64,000 nucleotides of DNA from Salipiger abyssi (GTDB taxonomy: Bacteria > Pseudomonadota > Alphaproteobacteria > Rhodobacterales > Rhodobacteraceae). Position 1 is the first letter of the stretch. Every line of letters starts with the position of its first letter. Location of the stretch: positions 372,001-436,000 of the forward strand of contig NZ_CP015093.1 in NCBI RefSeq assembly GCF_001975705.1. Direction: 5' to 3'. A program made the position numbers and the translations under genes. Below are positions 45,157-55,186 of the stretch, piece by piece. Below the pieces are notes generated by a model. That model saw only the letters and a program-made list of their open reading frames with translations. It did not search any database and had not been told where the DNA came from.

Positions 45157-47100
45157 ATGAAGAAGATCCTCGGATCCGTCTCTGCGCTGGCGCTCGGCAG
45201 CCTCCCGCTGCACGCGCAGGACAATGCAGCCTATGAACTGCCGCCGATCACCATCTATGTGGGCTACGAGGCCACCACCCCGCTCCAGACCGGCGTCAGC
45301 GTGGATGTGCTGACCGAGGAAGATCTGGAGCGCGACGGCGACACCCGGGTCATCGACATCCTCGCCCGCCAGCCCGGCGTCTCGATCCGCTCGAACGGGC
45401 CGCTCGGCACCAATGCCGGGATCACCATCCGCGGCGTGTCGCAGCAGAACATCGCCGTGCGCATCGACGGCATCGACGTGTCGGATCCGGCGGCCACCCA
45501 GGTGGCCTATGATTTCGGCGGGCTCACCGCCGGCGATATCAGCCAGATCGAGATCCTGCGCGGCTCGCAATCGGCGCTGTTCGGTTCCGAGGCGATCGGC
45601 GGCGTGGTCAATATCACCACCAAACGCGCAAGCCGCGACGGGCTCAGCGCCGATGTCTTCGCCGAATACGGCAGCCACGACACGCTGCGCAGCGCCGCGA
45701 CACTCTACAATCGCGGTGAGGGGCACGAGACCGCCGTGACGCTGTCCTATGTCTCGACCGACGGGTTTTCCGCGGCGGATGAGGACGGGCTGAATTACGG
45801 CACCGCCAACCCCAACGACAAGAACGACGAAGAGGACGGCTACGAGGCGCGGCGCCTGAGCTTTTCGGGCCATTACGATCTGGGCGGCGGTGCCGCCGAG
45901 CTGAGCCTTTCGGGCTTCTACGAAGAAGCGAAATACGATTACGACGAAAACAGCAGCGGCCGGGTCTTCGACGGCTCGCCCGACGATGTTGTCGACAGCG
46001 AAAAGACCGGCCTGCGCGCCGCCCTCGCCTTTGCCACCGGCGGCGTCGATCACGAGATCTCGGCCACCTGGTTCCGGAGCGACCGCGCCCTGCACGGCAC
46101 CTCGCTCGACAGCTCTGCGCCCGACACGCCGCCCTATACGGGCACGCCCTACCCGTTCCGCTTCGAATACGAGGGCACGCGCCAGACCTACCGCTATCAG
46201 GCGGGCTTCGATCTTGGTGCCACCACCCGCGCGGTGGTCGGAGCCGAGCGCAGCATCGAGACCTATGAGGACAAGATCGCCGGCGCATCGAGTTTCGGCC
46301 CCTATGGCAGCTCGCAGGATCAGGAGACCACGGTGACCTCGCTGTTTTCCGAGTTCACCTTCACGCCGAGCGAGAATATCGACCTGAGCTTTGCGCTGCG
46401 CCACGACGATCACTCGGAATTCGGCGGCCACACCACCGGGCGGCTCTCCGGCGTCTGGCGCGCCCGGCCCGACCTGAGCCTGCGCGCCAACCTCGCGACC
46501 GGCTATCGCGCACCCTCCAACTACGAGCTCTACGATGCCTATTCCGGCAATGCCGGGCTCGACCCGGAGACCTCGGTCAGCTTCGACCTCGGCGTCGAGA
46601 AGCGCTTTGGCGATACCGCCTGGCTGAGCGCCACCGCGTTCTGGATCGAAGCCGAAGACATCATCGACTACTCCTATACGAGCTACGCCTATGTGCAGGC
46701 GGACGGAACCAGCACCCGCCGCGGCATCGAACTGGCCGGGGCCTATGAGCTGCGCCCGGGCCTGACGCTCGACGGCAGCTATACCTGGACCGACAGCTTT
46801 TCGTCGGTGTCGCTGGACAGCTCCGGCTGGCAGGCCTCGGTGCCCGAGCATGTCTTTGCGCTGGGGCTGAGCGCGGATATCACCGACCGCGCCCGCATCT
46901 CGGTAAACGGCCTTTACGAGGCCGACCGCGAAGGGCTCGACGATTACGGGCTGGTGAATTCCTCCTTCACCTATGACGTCACCGACACCGCCCAGGCCTA
47001 TCTGCGGGTCGAGAACCTCTTCGACGAGGATTACCAGACCGCGCCGGGCTACGGACAGTCCGACCGTGCCTGGTATTTCGGGGTCCGTGCGAGCTTCTAG
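45157..47100 (+). CDS. btuB: TonB-dependent vitamin B12 receptor
   Basis: A 647-residue outer-membrane receptor. A signal peptide covers residues 1-21 (ending LPLHAQ), with a TonB-box-like stretch near 26-36 (YELPPITIYVG). The plug domain follows (DVLTEEDLERDGDTRVIDIL, GITIRGVSQQNIAVRIDG, IEILRGSQSALFGSEAIGG), then a 22-strand barrel ending in the aromatic YFGVRASF. B12 specificity is inferred from the riboswitch upstream and btuFCD downstream. btuF starts inside its last codons. Confidence 0.93.
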   Translation: MKKILGSVSALALGSLPLHAQDNAAYELPPITIYVGYEATTPLQTGVSVDVLTEEDLERDGDTRVIDILARQPGVSIRSNGPLGTNAGITIRGVSQQNIAVRIDGIDVSDPAATQVAYDFGGLTAGDISQIEILRGSQSALFGSEAIGGVVNITTKRASRDGLSADVFAEYGSHDTLRSAATLYNRGEGHETAVTLSYVSTDGFSAADEDGLNYGTANPNDKNDEEDGYEARRLSFSGHYDLGGGAAELSLSGFYEEAKYDYDENSSGRVFDGSPDDVVDSEKTGLRAALAFATGGVDHEISATWFRSDRALHGTSLDSSAPDTPPYTGTPYPFRFEYEGTRQTYRYQAGFDLGATTRAVVGAERSIETYEDKIAGASSFGPYGSSQDQETTVTSLFSEFTFTPSENIDLSFALRHDDHSEFGGHTTGRLSGVWRARPDLSLRANLATGYRAPSNYELYDAYSGNAGLDPETSVSFDLGVEKRFGDTAWLSATAFWIEAEDIIDYSYTSYAYVQADGTSTRRGIELAGAYELRPGLTLDGSYTWTDSFSSVSLDSSGWQASVPEHVFALGLSADITDRARISVNGLYEADREGLDDYGLVNSSFTYDVTDTAQAYLRVENLFDEDYQTAPGYGQSDRAWYFGVRASF

Positions 47101-47914
47101 GCGCATAGCGCTGGCTGCCGCCCTGTGTCTGGCGGCGGTCGCTGCCGGCGCGGCTCCGGGCCGCGTCGTCTCGCTCAATGTCTGCACCGATCAGCTTGCG
47201 CTGCTGATCGGCGCGCCGGGGCAGCTCGTCTCGGTCTCGCGGCTTGCCCAGGATCCGCGCAGTTCGGCCATGGCCGAAGAGGCGCAGGCGCTGCCCGCCA
47301 ATACCGCCAGCGCCGAAGAGGTGGTGCTGCTGCATCCCGATCTGGTGATCGCCGGCAGCTACACCGCCCGCGCCGCCACGCAGATGCTGGAAAAGCTGGG
47401 CTACAGGGTCGAACGCTTCTCCCCCGCCCGCTCGCTCGAGGACGCGCGGCAGAACATCCTGCGCATGGGCGCGCTGCTGGGCCGCGAGGCCCGCGCCGCC
47501 GAGGTTCTGGCCGGTTTCGACGCCCGGCTCGCGGCGCTGCGCGAAACGCCAACGCGCAAACCCCGCGTGGCCTATTACATGCCCTTCAACGAGACCGCCG
47601 GCGCCCAGACCCTGACCGGCGATATCCTCAACGCCGCCGGCATGGCCAATCTCGCCGATGAAAAAGGCATGGCGACACGCGGGCGTCTGCCGCTCGAAGG
47701 GCTGCTGCTGGCCGAGCCCGACCTGATCCTCGTCAGCCGCCCCTATGACAGCCCGGCGCAGGCGACCTCGCTGCTGCAACACCCCGCGCTTCAGGCTACC
47801 GGCGCGCTGCATCAGGTGGTGGACAGCCCGAACTGGATCTGCGGCACGCCGGCGCTGCTCGATGCGGTGGCGGCGATGCGCGATCTGCGCCACGACTGGG
47901 AGGCGGCGCAATGA
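47087..47914 (+). CDS. btuF: Cobalamin ABC transporter substrate-binding protein
   Basis: A 275-residue class III periplasmic binding protein. The signal sequence (RIALAAALCLAAVAAGAAPG) starts close to GTG 47087, which overlaps btuB by 14 bases; no ATG is available. Mature motifs are RVVSLNVCTDQLALLIG, VVLLHPDLVIAGSYTARAAT, a long helix with ILRMGALLGREARA, and the C-terminal SPNWICGTPALL. The pattern fits the BtuF/FecB/FhuD class, with B12 inferred from the neighbours. Confidence 0.9.
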   Translation: MRASRRIALAAALCLAAVAAGAAPGRVVSLNVCTDQLALLIGAPGQLVSVSRLAQDPRSSAMAEEAQALPANTASAEEVVLLHPDLVIAGSYTARAATQMLEKLGYRVERFSPARSLEDARQNILRMGALLGREARAAEVLAGFDARLAALRETPTRKPRVAYYMPFNETAGAQTLTGDILNAAGMANLADEKGMATRGRLPLEGLLLAEPDLILVSRPYDSPAQATSLLQHPALQATGALHQVVDSPNWICGTPALLDAVAAMRDLRHDWEAAQ

Positions 47915-48884
47915 GGCTCGCCCTGCCGCTCGCCGCGCTGGTGCTGGCGCTGTTCTTCACCTCGCTGGGGCTGGGATATGCCGCGCTGCCGCCCCGCGCG
48001 GTGCTGGGCGGGCTCGTGGGCCTCGGCGATCCGCTGCATGTCATGGTGATGCAGGAAATCCGCCTGCCGCGCAGCGCCTTGGCGGCGCTGGTGGGCGCCG
48101 CGCTGGGGCTTTCGGGCGCCGCGATGCAGGGCTATCTGCGCAACCCGCTGGCCGAGCCGGGGCTGATCGGCGTCTCCGGCTCGGCGGCGCTCGGCGCGGT
48201 GCTGGCGCTGCAAACCGGGCTGGCGGCGGCGTTTGCGCTGGCGTTGCCGCTGATGGCGCTGCTCTTCGCGCTGGCGGCGGTGGCGCTGATCCTGCTGCTG
48301 GCGGGGCCGCGCGGCGGCTCGCTGGTGCTGATCCTCGCGGGCATCGCGGTCTCGGCGCTGGCCGGTGCACTGACCTCGCTGGTGCTGAACCTGTCGTCAA
48401 ACCCCTATGCCACCTATGAAATCGTGTTCTGGATGATGGGCTCGGTCGCCGACCGCTCACTCACTCACCTGACACTGGCCGCGCCGCTGATCGCCCTCGG
48501 CGGTGCCGCGCTGCTGACGCTGGGGCGCGGGCTCGACGCGCTGACGCTGGGCGAGGACGGCGCACAGGCGCTCGGCATCTCGCTCACCTCGCTGCGGCTG
48601 CGGCTGCTCTTCGGCACCGCCGCCGCCGTCGGTGCCGCCACCGCCGTGGCCGGCGCCGTGGGCTTTGTCGGACTCGTGGTGCCGCATCTGCTGCGCCCGC
48701 TCTGCGGCGCCCGGCCCTCGCGGCTGCTCTGGGCCTCGGCGCTCGGCGGCGCGGCGATGCTGCTGGCCGCCGACATCGCCGTGCGGCTGATCCTGCCCGA
48801 GCGCGACCTCAAGCTCGGCGTTGTCATGGCGCTGATCGGCGCGCCGCTCTTCCTGCACCTGATCTACAAGACGCGGAGGGGGTT

Positions 48885-48888
<4 letters not shown>
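47911..48888 (+). CDS. btuC: Cobalamin ABC transporter permease
   Basis: A 325-residue FecCD/BtuC-type inner-membrane permease with about ten helices. Family segments are EIRLPRSALAALVGAALGLSGAAMQGYLRNPLAEPGLIG, FWMMGSVADRSL, and GFVGLVVPHLLRPLCGA with the conserved coupling region. It overlaps btuF and btuD by ATGA, so the ABC transporter genes are translationally chained. Confidence 0.94.
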
Positions 48889-49634
<746 letters not shown>

Positions 49635-49653
49635 CCCCGAAGGGAGCGCCCAT

Positions 49654-50274
49654 ATGACCCGGATCACCGAGTTCCTCGACCGTGGCGGCCCGGCGCTCTG
49701 GGTGATATTCGCCTTGTCAGTGGCGACGCTGGCGCTGATCCTGTGGAAGCTCTGGCGGCTGTCGCGCAGCGGCGCCTGGCGCCGCGACCGCGCCGAGCGC
49801 GCGGTGACGCTCTGGCGCGAGGGCGCGCGCGAGGCGGCGCAGGATCTGCTGCGCCAGCGCGGCGGGCTGCGCGCGCGCTTCCTCTCCGCCGCCATGGCCG
49901 CGCTCATCGCCTATCCGGAAGAGCCCGCCCGCGAAGAGGCCTCCCGCATCGCGCGCGCCCTGCTGACCGAGGCGCGTTCGGGCCTGCGCGCGCTCGATCT
50001 GGTGGTGATGATCGCGCCGCTGATCGGCCTTCTGGGCACGGTGCTCGGCATGATCGGCGCCTTCCAGGCCTTGCAGGAGGCCGGCGCCCAGGCCGATCCG
50101 GCGGCGCTGGCGGGCGGCATCTGGGAGGCGCTGCTGACCACCGCGGCCGGCATGGGCGTGGCGATCCCAGCGGCCATGGCGCTGAGCTGGTTCGACAGCG
50201 TCACAGATGCGCTCGCCCATGATTTCGAAGACCTCGCCACACGGCTCTTCACCGCGCCGCGAGACAAGCAATGA
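49654..50274 (+). CDS. exbB: ExbB/TolQ family proton channel subunit
   Basis: A 206-residue inner-membrane protein of the MotA/TolQ/ExbB family that couples the proton gradient to TonB. One helix near residues 13-32 (PALWVIFALSVATLALILWK) and two more at about 105-130 (ALDLVVMIAPLIGLLGTVLGMIGAF) and 155-175 fit the three-helix plan. The start at 49654 has AAGGGAG upstream. Location between btuD and two exbD genes suggests a system dedicated to B12 uptake. Confidence 0.92.
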   Translation: MTRITEFLDRGGPALWVIFALSVATLALILWKLWRLSRSGAWRRDRAERAVTLWREGAREAAQDLLRQRGGLRARFLSAAMAALIAYPEEPAREEASRIARALLTEARSGLRALDLVVMIAPLIGLLGTVLGMIGAFQALQEAGAQADPAALAGGIWEALLTTAAGMGVAIPAAMALSWFDSVTDALAHDFEDLATRLFTAPRDKQ

Positions 50275-50334
50275 CCGCCCGGCGCGCCCCGACCCCGGCG
50301 CCGGGACGAGCGGCCAGCGCCGGACGCCTCCGGC

Positions 50335-50403
50335 GGGAGTATTTGCGGAAAGATGAAAGCCCCTTGCGGCGCGCCCCCGGGGGTCTTCTCTTTCCAAATA
50401 CGC
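50335..50403. repeat. Inverted pair of family B elements between exbB and exbD
   Basis: Copy 3 (plus) GGGAGTATTTGCGGAAAGAT plus GAAAG is at 50335-50359. Copy 4 (minus) is at 50383-50403, its complement identical to the element at 37330. The pair can form a long hairpin in the 175-base gap, which also contains CGCCGGACGCCTCCGGCGGG stems. Confidence 0.55.
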
Positions 50404-50449
50404 ACCCGCGCCCTCTCCACCCGCGCAGCGCCGGGGAGGATGCGCCGCC

Positions 50450-50833
50450 ATGCTGAACCTGCCGCAGCAGACCCGCCGCCGCCGGCCCAGCCTCACGCCG
50501 ATGATCGACGTGGTGTTCCTGCTGCTGGTCTTCTTCATGCTCGCCGCCCGCTTCGGCAGCGTCGAGGCGCTGCCGCTCACCCTCGCCGGCGGTGGCTCCG
50601 AACGCTGGCAGGGGCCGCCCCGCCTTGTCACCGTCGCCCCCGATGCGCTGCTCCTGAACGGCCAGCCGGTCTCCGATCTGCCAGAGGCGCTTGCGCCACT
50701 GATGCAGGGCCCCGACGACACGATCCTGCTGCGCCCGGCGCCCGGCACCGATACCGAACGTCTGGCGCAGGTGCTCGCCGCGCTGCGCGACGCAGGTCTT
50801 ACCAGCCTCGCCCTGCTGGAGCCCGCGCCGTGA
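50450..50833 (+). CDS. exbD: ExbD/TolR family protein with membrane aspartate
   Basis: A 127-residue protein with one membrane helix (PSLTPMIDVVFLLLVFFMLAA, about residues 13-33) and a periplasmic C-terminal domain. D20 in PMIDVVF is the conserved membrane aspartate that carries protons in ExbD and TolR. With ExbB it should drive TonB. It overlaps the next exbD-like gene by four bases (GTGA). Confidence 0.93.
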   Translation: MLNLPQQTRRRRPSLTPMIDVVFLLLVFFMLAARFGSVEALPLTLAGGGSERWQGPPRLVTVAPDALLLNGQPVSDLPEALAPLMQGPDDTILLRPAPGTDTERLAQVLAALRDAGLTSLALLEPAP

Positions 50834-51213
50834 CCCCACGCCTGCTGCCCGACCGCCCCCGCCGCCCGCGCCCGGAGCCGGTGGTGCCGATGATCAACGT
50901 GGTCTTCCTGCTGCTGATCTTCTTCCTGATGACCGCCAGTCTCACCACGCCCGCGCCTTTCGACATCGCCGCCCCCGAGGCGCCGGGCGACCCCGACAAG
51001 GCGCAGCGCGACACGCTCTATCTCTCCGCCGGCGGCCAGCTCGCCTATGGAGAGCAGCGCGGCGCTCCGGCGCTGGAGGCCGCAGCGGCAGCCGGCGCGG
51101 TGCGTCTCGCAGCCGACGCCCGCCTGCCCGCCGCCGAGCTCGCCCGCATCCTCGCCCGCCTCTCCGCGCAAGGCGCGCCGGAGGTGCAGCTCGTCACCGC
51201 CGGAGGCCACTGA
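50830..51213 (+). CDS. exbD: Second ExbD/TolR family protein, membrane aspartate replaced by asparagine
   Basis: A 127-residue protein with the ExbD layout: a short basic N-terminus, one helix (PVVPMINVVFLLLIFFLMTA, about 17-38) and a periplasmic domain. The codon at the proton-carrying position is AAC, giving N23 where the first copy has D20. The start is GTG at 50830, overlapping the previous stop. ExbD works as a dimer inside an ExbB pentamer, so a mixed Asp/Asn dimer is a plausible arrangement. Confidence 0.9.
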   Translation: MTPRLLPDRPRRPRPEPVVPMINVVFLLLIFFLMTASLTTPAPFDIAAPEAPGDPDKAQRDTLYLSAGGQLAYGEQRGAPALEAAAAAGAVRLAADARLPAAELARILARLSAQGAPEVQLVTAGGH

Positions 51214-51216
51214 ACC

Positions 51217-52038
51217 ATGCGCCTCCTGGAGCCTCTCGTCTTCACCGGTGTCGCCGCCGCGCTGCATGTGGTCGCACTCGGTCTCGGCCTTGGCACCGGC
51301 GGTGGTGGCGCCCCCCAGGGCGATGGCGGCGACGCCTCGGTGACGCTGCAAGCCGCGCCCGCAGGGCTCGCGGCGCTGGCCGAGCGCTGGGAGGCCGCGC
51401 CGGCTCTCCCAACGCCAGCGGCCCCGGCGCCCTCCGCTCCCGCCCGGAAAACCGCGCCGAAGGCGCCTGCGATGCCGACCGCCGCCCCCCGAAGCGCCGC
51501 GCCAGCGGCGCCCGCCCCGGCCAAGGCGCCGGAGGCGCCCGCGCTCGACACCGCCCCGGCGCAGGCGCGCAGCGCCCCGGCCGCCTCGCCCCGGCCGCAG
51601 GCAAGGGCCACGCCCGCCGCCAGAACCACCGCAGACGCAAAGCCGCGCAGCGGCGGCGCGCAGCCCCGCAAGGCGCAAGTCGCGAAAGGCAGCGCGACGC
51701 AAGGCGGCAGCGGCGCGAGCCCGGCGAGCCCCGCCGGCCCCTCGCAGGCGGCCATCGCCTCGGCAAAGGCGCAATGGGGCGCCCGGATCCGCACCGCCGT
51801 CGCCCGTGCCCAGGCGCGCGTCAGCCAGCCTCAGGCCACCGGCCAGGTCCGCCTGCGCATCGCGCTCACCCCAGAGGGCCGGCTCGCCGCGCTGAGCCTG
51901 CTGCGCTCCTCGGGCAATGCCGCGCTCGACCGCGCCGCCCTCACCGCCGCCAAACGTGCCAGCTACCCGCGCGCGCCGCGCGCACTCACCGCCGGACGCT
52001 ACAGCTTTGACCTTCCGCTGGCCTTTGCCCGCCGCTGA
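51217..52038 (+). CDS. tonB: TonB family energy transducer
   Basis: A 273-residue TonB-type protein. The N-terminal membrane anchor is MRLLEPLVFTGVAAALHVVALGLGLG, with a histidine (H17) inside the helix as in E. coli TonB. A long Ala/Pro/Lys/Arg-rich linker (about 65-185) spans the periplasm. The C-terminal TonB domain (QATGQVRLRIALTPEGRLAAL, then GNAALDRAALTAAKRASYP) is complete. It ends the btuB-btuFCD-exbBDD-tonB operon and probably serves BtuB. Confidence 0.92.
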   Translation: MRLLEPLVFTGVAAALHVVALGLGLGTGGGGAPQGDGGDASVTLQAAPAGLAALAERWEAAPALPTPAAPAPSAPARKTAPKAPAMPTAAPRSAAPAAPAPAKAPEAPALDTAPAQARSAPAASPRPQARATPAARTTADAKPRSGGAQPRKAQVAKGSATQGGSGASPASPAGPSQAAIASAKAQWGARIRTAVARAQARVSQPQATGQVRLRIALTPEGRLAALSLLRSSGNAALDRAALTAAKRASYPRAPRALTAGRYSFDLPLAFARR

Positions 52039-52111
52039 GTGCCGCAACCGGTCCCATCCGCTTGACCCTGCCCGCGCCATCCGAGATACCGGGCCGCAAA
52101 GGACGTGCCCA

Positions 52112-52912
52112 ATGACCACCCCCTACATCACCGACAGCCACTGTCATCTCGATTTCCCGGATTTCGACGAAGAGCGCCCGGAGGTCATCGCCCGCGCGGT
52201 CGAGGCCGGCGTGCACCGCATGGTCACCATCTGCACCCGCCTGCGCAACGAGCCGCAGGTGCGCGCCATCGCCGAGGCGCATGACCCGGTCTTCTACGCC
52301 GCCGGCACCCACCCGATGAGCGCCGCCGAGGAACCGCTGGCCACACTCGACGAGCTGGTCGCACTGACGCAGCACCCGAAATTCGTGGGCATCGGCGAGA
52401 CCGGGCTCGACTATCATTACTCCGCCGAGAGCGCGGAGATCCAAAAACAATCGCTGCGCACCCATATCGAGGCGGCGCAGGAAACCGGACTGCCGCTGAT
52501 CATCCACGCCCGCGCCGCGGATGAGGACATGATCGATATCCTCACCGCAGGCTATCGCGCCAGACCCTACCCTTGCGTGCTGCACTGCTTCTCCTCCGGG
52601 CCGGAGCTGGCCAAGGCCGCGCTCGATTGCGGGTTCTATCTCTCGATGTCCGGCATTGCCGCCTTCCCGAAATCGAAAGAGCTGCGCGAGATCTTCGCCT
52701 CCGCCCCGCTCGACCGCATCCTGGTGGAGACAGACAGCCCCTATCTCGCGCCGCCGCCCTATCGCGGCAAGCGCAACGAGCCGGGCTATAGCGTGCACAC
52801 CGCCAAGGTCGGCGCCGAGACCTTCGGCCTCTCCTACGAAGACTTCGCCGCCGCGACCGAGGCCAATTTCGACCGGCTCTTCGCCAAGGCCGCCGCGTGG
52901 GAGCCCGCATGA
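52112..52912 (+). CDS. TatD family metal-dependent hydrolase
   Basis: A 266-residue TIM-barrel hydrolase with the TatD metal ligands: DSHCHLDF (HxH near residues 9-11), GIGETGLDYH, LPLIIHARAADED, and the catalytic aspartate in ILVETDSPYLAPPP. TatD proteins are 3'-5' exonucleases or DNases, with roles in DNA repair reported in E. coli. The start at 52112 gives family length. It overlaps the MBL hydrolase gene (ATGA), a pair conserved in alphaproteobacteria and often found after metG and DNA polymerase delta-prime genes, which are not here. Confidence 0.92.
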   Translation: MTTPYITDSHCHLDFPDFDEERPEVIARAVEAGVHRMVTICTRLRNEPQVRAIAEAHDPVFYAAGTHPMSAAEEPLATLDELVALTQHPKFVGIGETGLDYHYSAESAEIQKQSLRTHIEAAQETGLPLIIHARAADEDMIDILTAGYRARPYPCVLHCFSSGPELAKAALDCGFYLSMSGIAAFPKSKELREIFASAPLDRILVETDSPYLAPPPYRGKRNEPGYSVHTAKVGAETFGLSYEDFAAATEANFDRLFAKAAAWEPA

Positions 52913-53709
52913 CCGAACTGCGCTTCACCATTCTCGGCTGCGGCTCGTCCGGCGGCGTGCCGCGGCTCGGCGGGCTCTGGGGCGATTGCGACCCGGAAAA
53001 TCCGAAAAACAGCCGCCGCCGCTGCTCGCTGCTGGTCGAGCGCGAAAGCGCGGACGGCATCACCCGGGTGCTGATCGACACCACCCCCGACATGCGCGCC
53101 CAGCTGCTCGACGCCGGTATCGGCATGCTCGACGCGGTCGCCTGGACGCATTCCCACGCCGATCACACCCACGGGCTCGACGATCTCCGCCAGATCGTCT
53201 TCAACCGCCGCGAGCGGTTGCCGGTCTGGGCCGATGGCGACACCCAGAACGCGCTGTTCTCGCGCTTCGGCTATGCCTTCGTGCAGCCCGAGGGCAGCCC
53301 CTACCCGCCGATCCTCGACATGCACACGATCTCGGAGGCGCCCTTTACCATCGACGGCGCCGGCGGGCCGATCACGCTGACCCCGTTCGAGGTCAATCAC
53401 GGCAGCATCGACGCGCTCGGCTTCCGCATCGGCGATGTCGCCTATCTACCGGACGTGATCCGCATCCCCGAGGCCTCCTGGGCGCATCTGGAGGGGCTCG
53501 ACTGCTGGATCCTCGACACGCTGCGCCGCACCCCGCACCCGACCCATGCCCATCTCGACCTGGCGCTGGAATGGATCGCGAAGATGCAGCCGAAACGCGC
53601 GGTGCTCACCAATATGCATATCGACCTCGACCACGATGCCGTCGCCGCCGAGACCCCCGAGCACATCGTTCCGGCCTATGACGGCATGGTCCTGCGCTAT
53701 GCGCTCTGA
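52909..53709 (+). CDS. MBL-fold metallo-hydrolase (PhnP-like)
   Basis: A 266-residue metallo-beta-lactamase-fold hydrolase. The metal motif HxHxDH is in WTHSHADHTHGLDDLRQ, with further ligands in FEVNHGS and the C-terminal NMHIDLDHD. The start FTILGCGSSGGVPRLGG is typical of the PhnP and RNase Z-like subfamily that cleaves cyclic or phosphodiester bonds. No phn genes are nearby, so the substrate is open. The start at 52909 overlaps the tatD stop. Confidence 0.9.
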   Translation: MTELRFTILGCGSSGGVPRLGGLWGDCDPENPKNSRRRCSLLVERESADGITRVLIDTTPDMRAQLLDAGIGMLDAVAWTHSHADHTHGLDDLRQIVFNRRERLPVWADGDTQNALFSRFGYAFVQPEGSPYPPILDMHTISEAPFTIDGAGGPITLTPFEVNHGSIDALGFRIGDVAYLPDVIRIPEASWAHLEGLDCWILDTLRRTPHPTHAHLDLALEWIAKMQPKRAVLTNMHIDLDHDAVAAETPEHIVPAYDGMVLRYAL

Positions 53710-53723
53710 CCCGGCCCCGCAGC

Positions 53724-53744
53724 GTCTTCTCTTTGCAAATACGC
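53724..53744 (-). repeat. GTATTTGCAAAGAGAAGA element (family B, copy 5)
   Basis: Read on the minus strand: GCGTATTTGCAAAGAGAAGA plus C, one base different from the copies at 37330 and 50383. It lies in the 148-base gap between the MBL hydrolase and the AEC transporter genes. Confidence 0.55.
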
Positions 53745-53857
53745 CACCCTGCCCGCGCCGGCCCGTGCCGCGCCGGGGTATCTGCGCGACCTCTCACCGG
53801 CGCCCCCCGGCGACGCGCGCAGCGCGGCGCAATCCCTCTCCGGAGCACCGCTAAACC

Positions 53858-54787
53858 GTGCAGGCGCTGATCGACGTCATCCTGCCGGTCTTCATCGTGA
53901 TCGGCGCGGGCTATCTCGCGAGCTGGCGGCGGCTGCTACCGGAGCAGGCGATCGACGGGCTGATGGAGTTCACCCAGACCATCGCCGTGCCCTGCCTGCT
54001 GTTCCGCGCCATGTGGCAGCTCGATCTCGGCAGCAATTTCTCGATCCCGCTGCTGCTGGCCTTCTATGGCGGCGCGGTCGCGGCCTTCGCCGCCGGGCTG
54101 TTCGGCGCGCGGCTGCTGTTCGGCCGCGACTGGGAAGACTCCATCGCCATCGGCTTTGTCTGCCTGTTCTCCAACACGCTGCTGCTCGGTCTGCCGATCA
54201 CCGAGCGCGCCTATGGCCCCGATGCGCTCAGCGGCAATTACGCCATCATCGCGCTGCATTCGCCCTTCGGCTATACGCTCGGCATCACCGCGATGGAGAT
54301 CGCCCGCGCCCGGGGGACCCAGATCCGCCGCCTGCCGCTCACGGTGCTGCGCGCGGTGTTCCGCAATGCGCTGGTGGTGGGCATCCTGATCGGCATCACC
54401 TTCAATCTCGGCTCGGTCACACTGCCCGAGCCGGTCACCCAGGCGCTCGACATGGTGACCCGCACCGCCCTGCCCGGCGCGCTCTTTGCGCTCGGCGGCG
54501 TGCTCTATCGCTACCGCCCCGAGGGCGATCTGCGCGCCATCCTCTATGTCTGCTCCATCGCGCTCGGGCTGCATGCGGCGCTGACCTATCTCTTTGGCAG
54601 CCTCCTGGGGCTCAGCACCGACAATATGCGCTCGGCGGTGCTCACCGCCGCCATGGCGCCCGGGGTCAATGCCTATCTCTTCGCCAATATGTACGGGCGC
54701 GCCAAGCGCGTCGCCGCCTCCTCGGTGCTGATCGGCACGGCGCTCTGCGTGGTCACAAGCTGGGTCTGGCTTCAGGTCCTGCCCTGA
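53858..54787 (+). CDS. AEC family auxin-efflux-carrier-type transporter
   Basis: A 309-residue inner-membrane carrier with about ten hydrophobic helices, beginning ALIDVILPVFIVIGAGYLASW and containing the family features TIAVPCLLFRAMW, the mid-protein NTLLLGLPITERAYG and ALPGALFALGGVLYRY. AEC proteins move small organic acids such as malonate or malate; the substrate is unknown. The start is GTG at 53858, with CGGAG about twelve bases before it. It ends three bases from the convergent DUF6524-like gene. Confidence 0.9.
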   Translation: MQALIDVILPVFIVIGAGYLASWRRLLPEQAIDGLMEFTQTIAVPCLLFRAMWQLDLGSNFSIPLLLAFYGGAVAAFAAGLFGARLLFGRDWEDSIAIGFVCLFSNTLLLGLPITERAYGPDALSGNYAIIALHSPFGYTLGITAMEIARARGTQIRRLPLTVLRAVFRNALVVGILIGITFNLGSVTLPEPVTQALDMVTRTALPGALFALGGVLYRYRPEGDLRAILYVCSIALGLHAALTYLFGSLLGLSTDNMRSAVLTAAMAPGVNAYLFANMYGRAKRVAASSVLIGTALCVVTSWVWLQVLP

Positions 54788-54790
54788 GGC

Positions 54791-55186
54791 CTATTCCTCC
54801 ACATCGTCCACATCCGCCTGCCCCGAGAGCCGGCGCCGCACCAGCGACCAGCTGAGCCCGATCCCCAGCACCAGCGACAGCGCAAAGATGCCGATCCAGG
54901 CGGAGAGGTCGGGATCGGAGAGCTCGATCACGCCCCAGTCCCACAGCACCCAGAGCAGTGCGCCGACCAGCGCCAGCACCAGCGCCATGCCGAACGCCCC
55001 GATCGAGCGCAGCGTGGCGCGCAGATAGATCACATAGGCGGCAAAGAGCAGCAGGCCGAGCAGAACCGCCAGCGGCAGCTGCCCCGGTCCCTCGCTGCGG
55101 ACCCAGCGCAGATAGTTCCATTGCGACGGATTCCACGTCGCCGCCACCAGTCCGAACGCCACCGCCCAACGCAGAACAAACCCCAT
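54791..55186 (-). CDS. Small membrane protein, DUF6524-like
   Basis: A 131-residue inner-membrane protein with four predicted helices (RWAVAFGLVAATW, LPLAVLLGLLLFAAYVIYL, FGMALVLALVGALLWVLW, WIGIFALSLVLGIGLSWSLV) and an acidic C-terminus (DVDDVEE). I believe it belongs to DUF6524, common in Rhodobacterales; no function is known. It is divergent from purA and convergent with the AEC transporter gene. Confidence 0.78.
   Translation of the reverse strand: MGFVLRWAVAFGLVAATWNPSQWNYLRWVRSEGPGQLPLAVLLGLLLFAAYVIYLRATLRSIGAFGMALVLALVGALLWVLWDWGVIELSDPDLSAWIGIFALSLVLGIGLSWSLVRRRLSGQADVDDVEE

Noticed and set aside
44673..45224. Open frames on both strands across the tRNA-Phe to btuB gap
   Set aside because: They run through the cobalamin riboswitch, whose conserved blocks explain the sequence; no protein similarity is seen.
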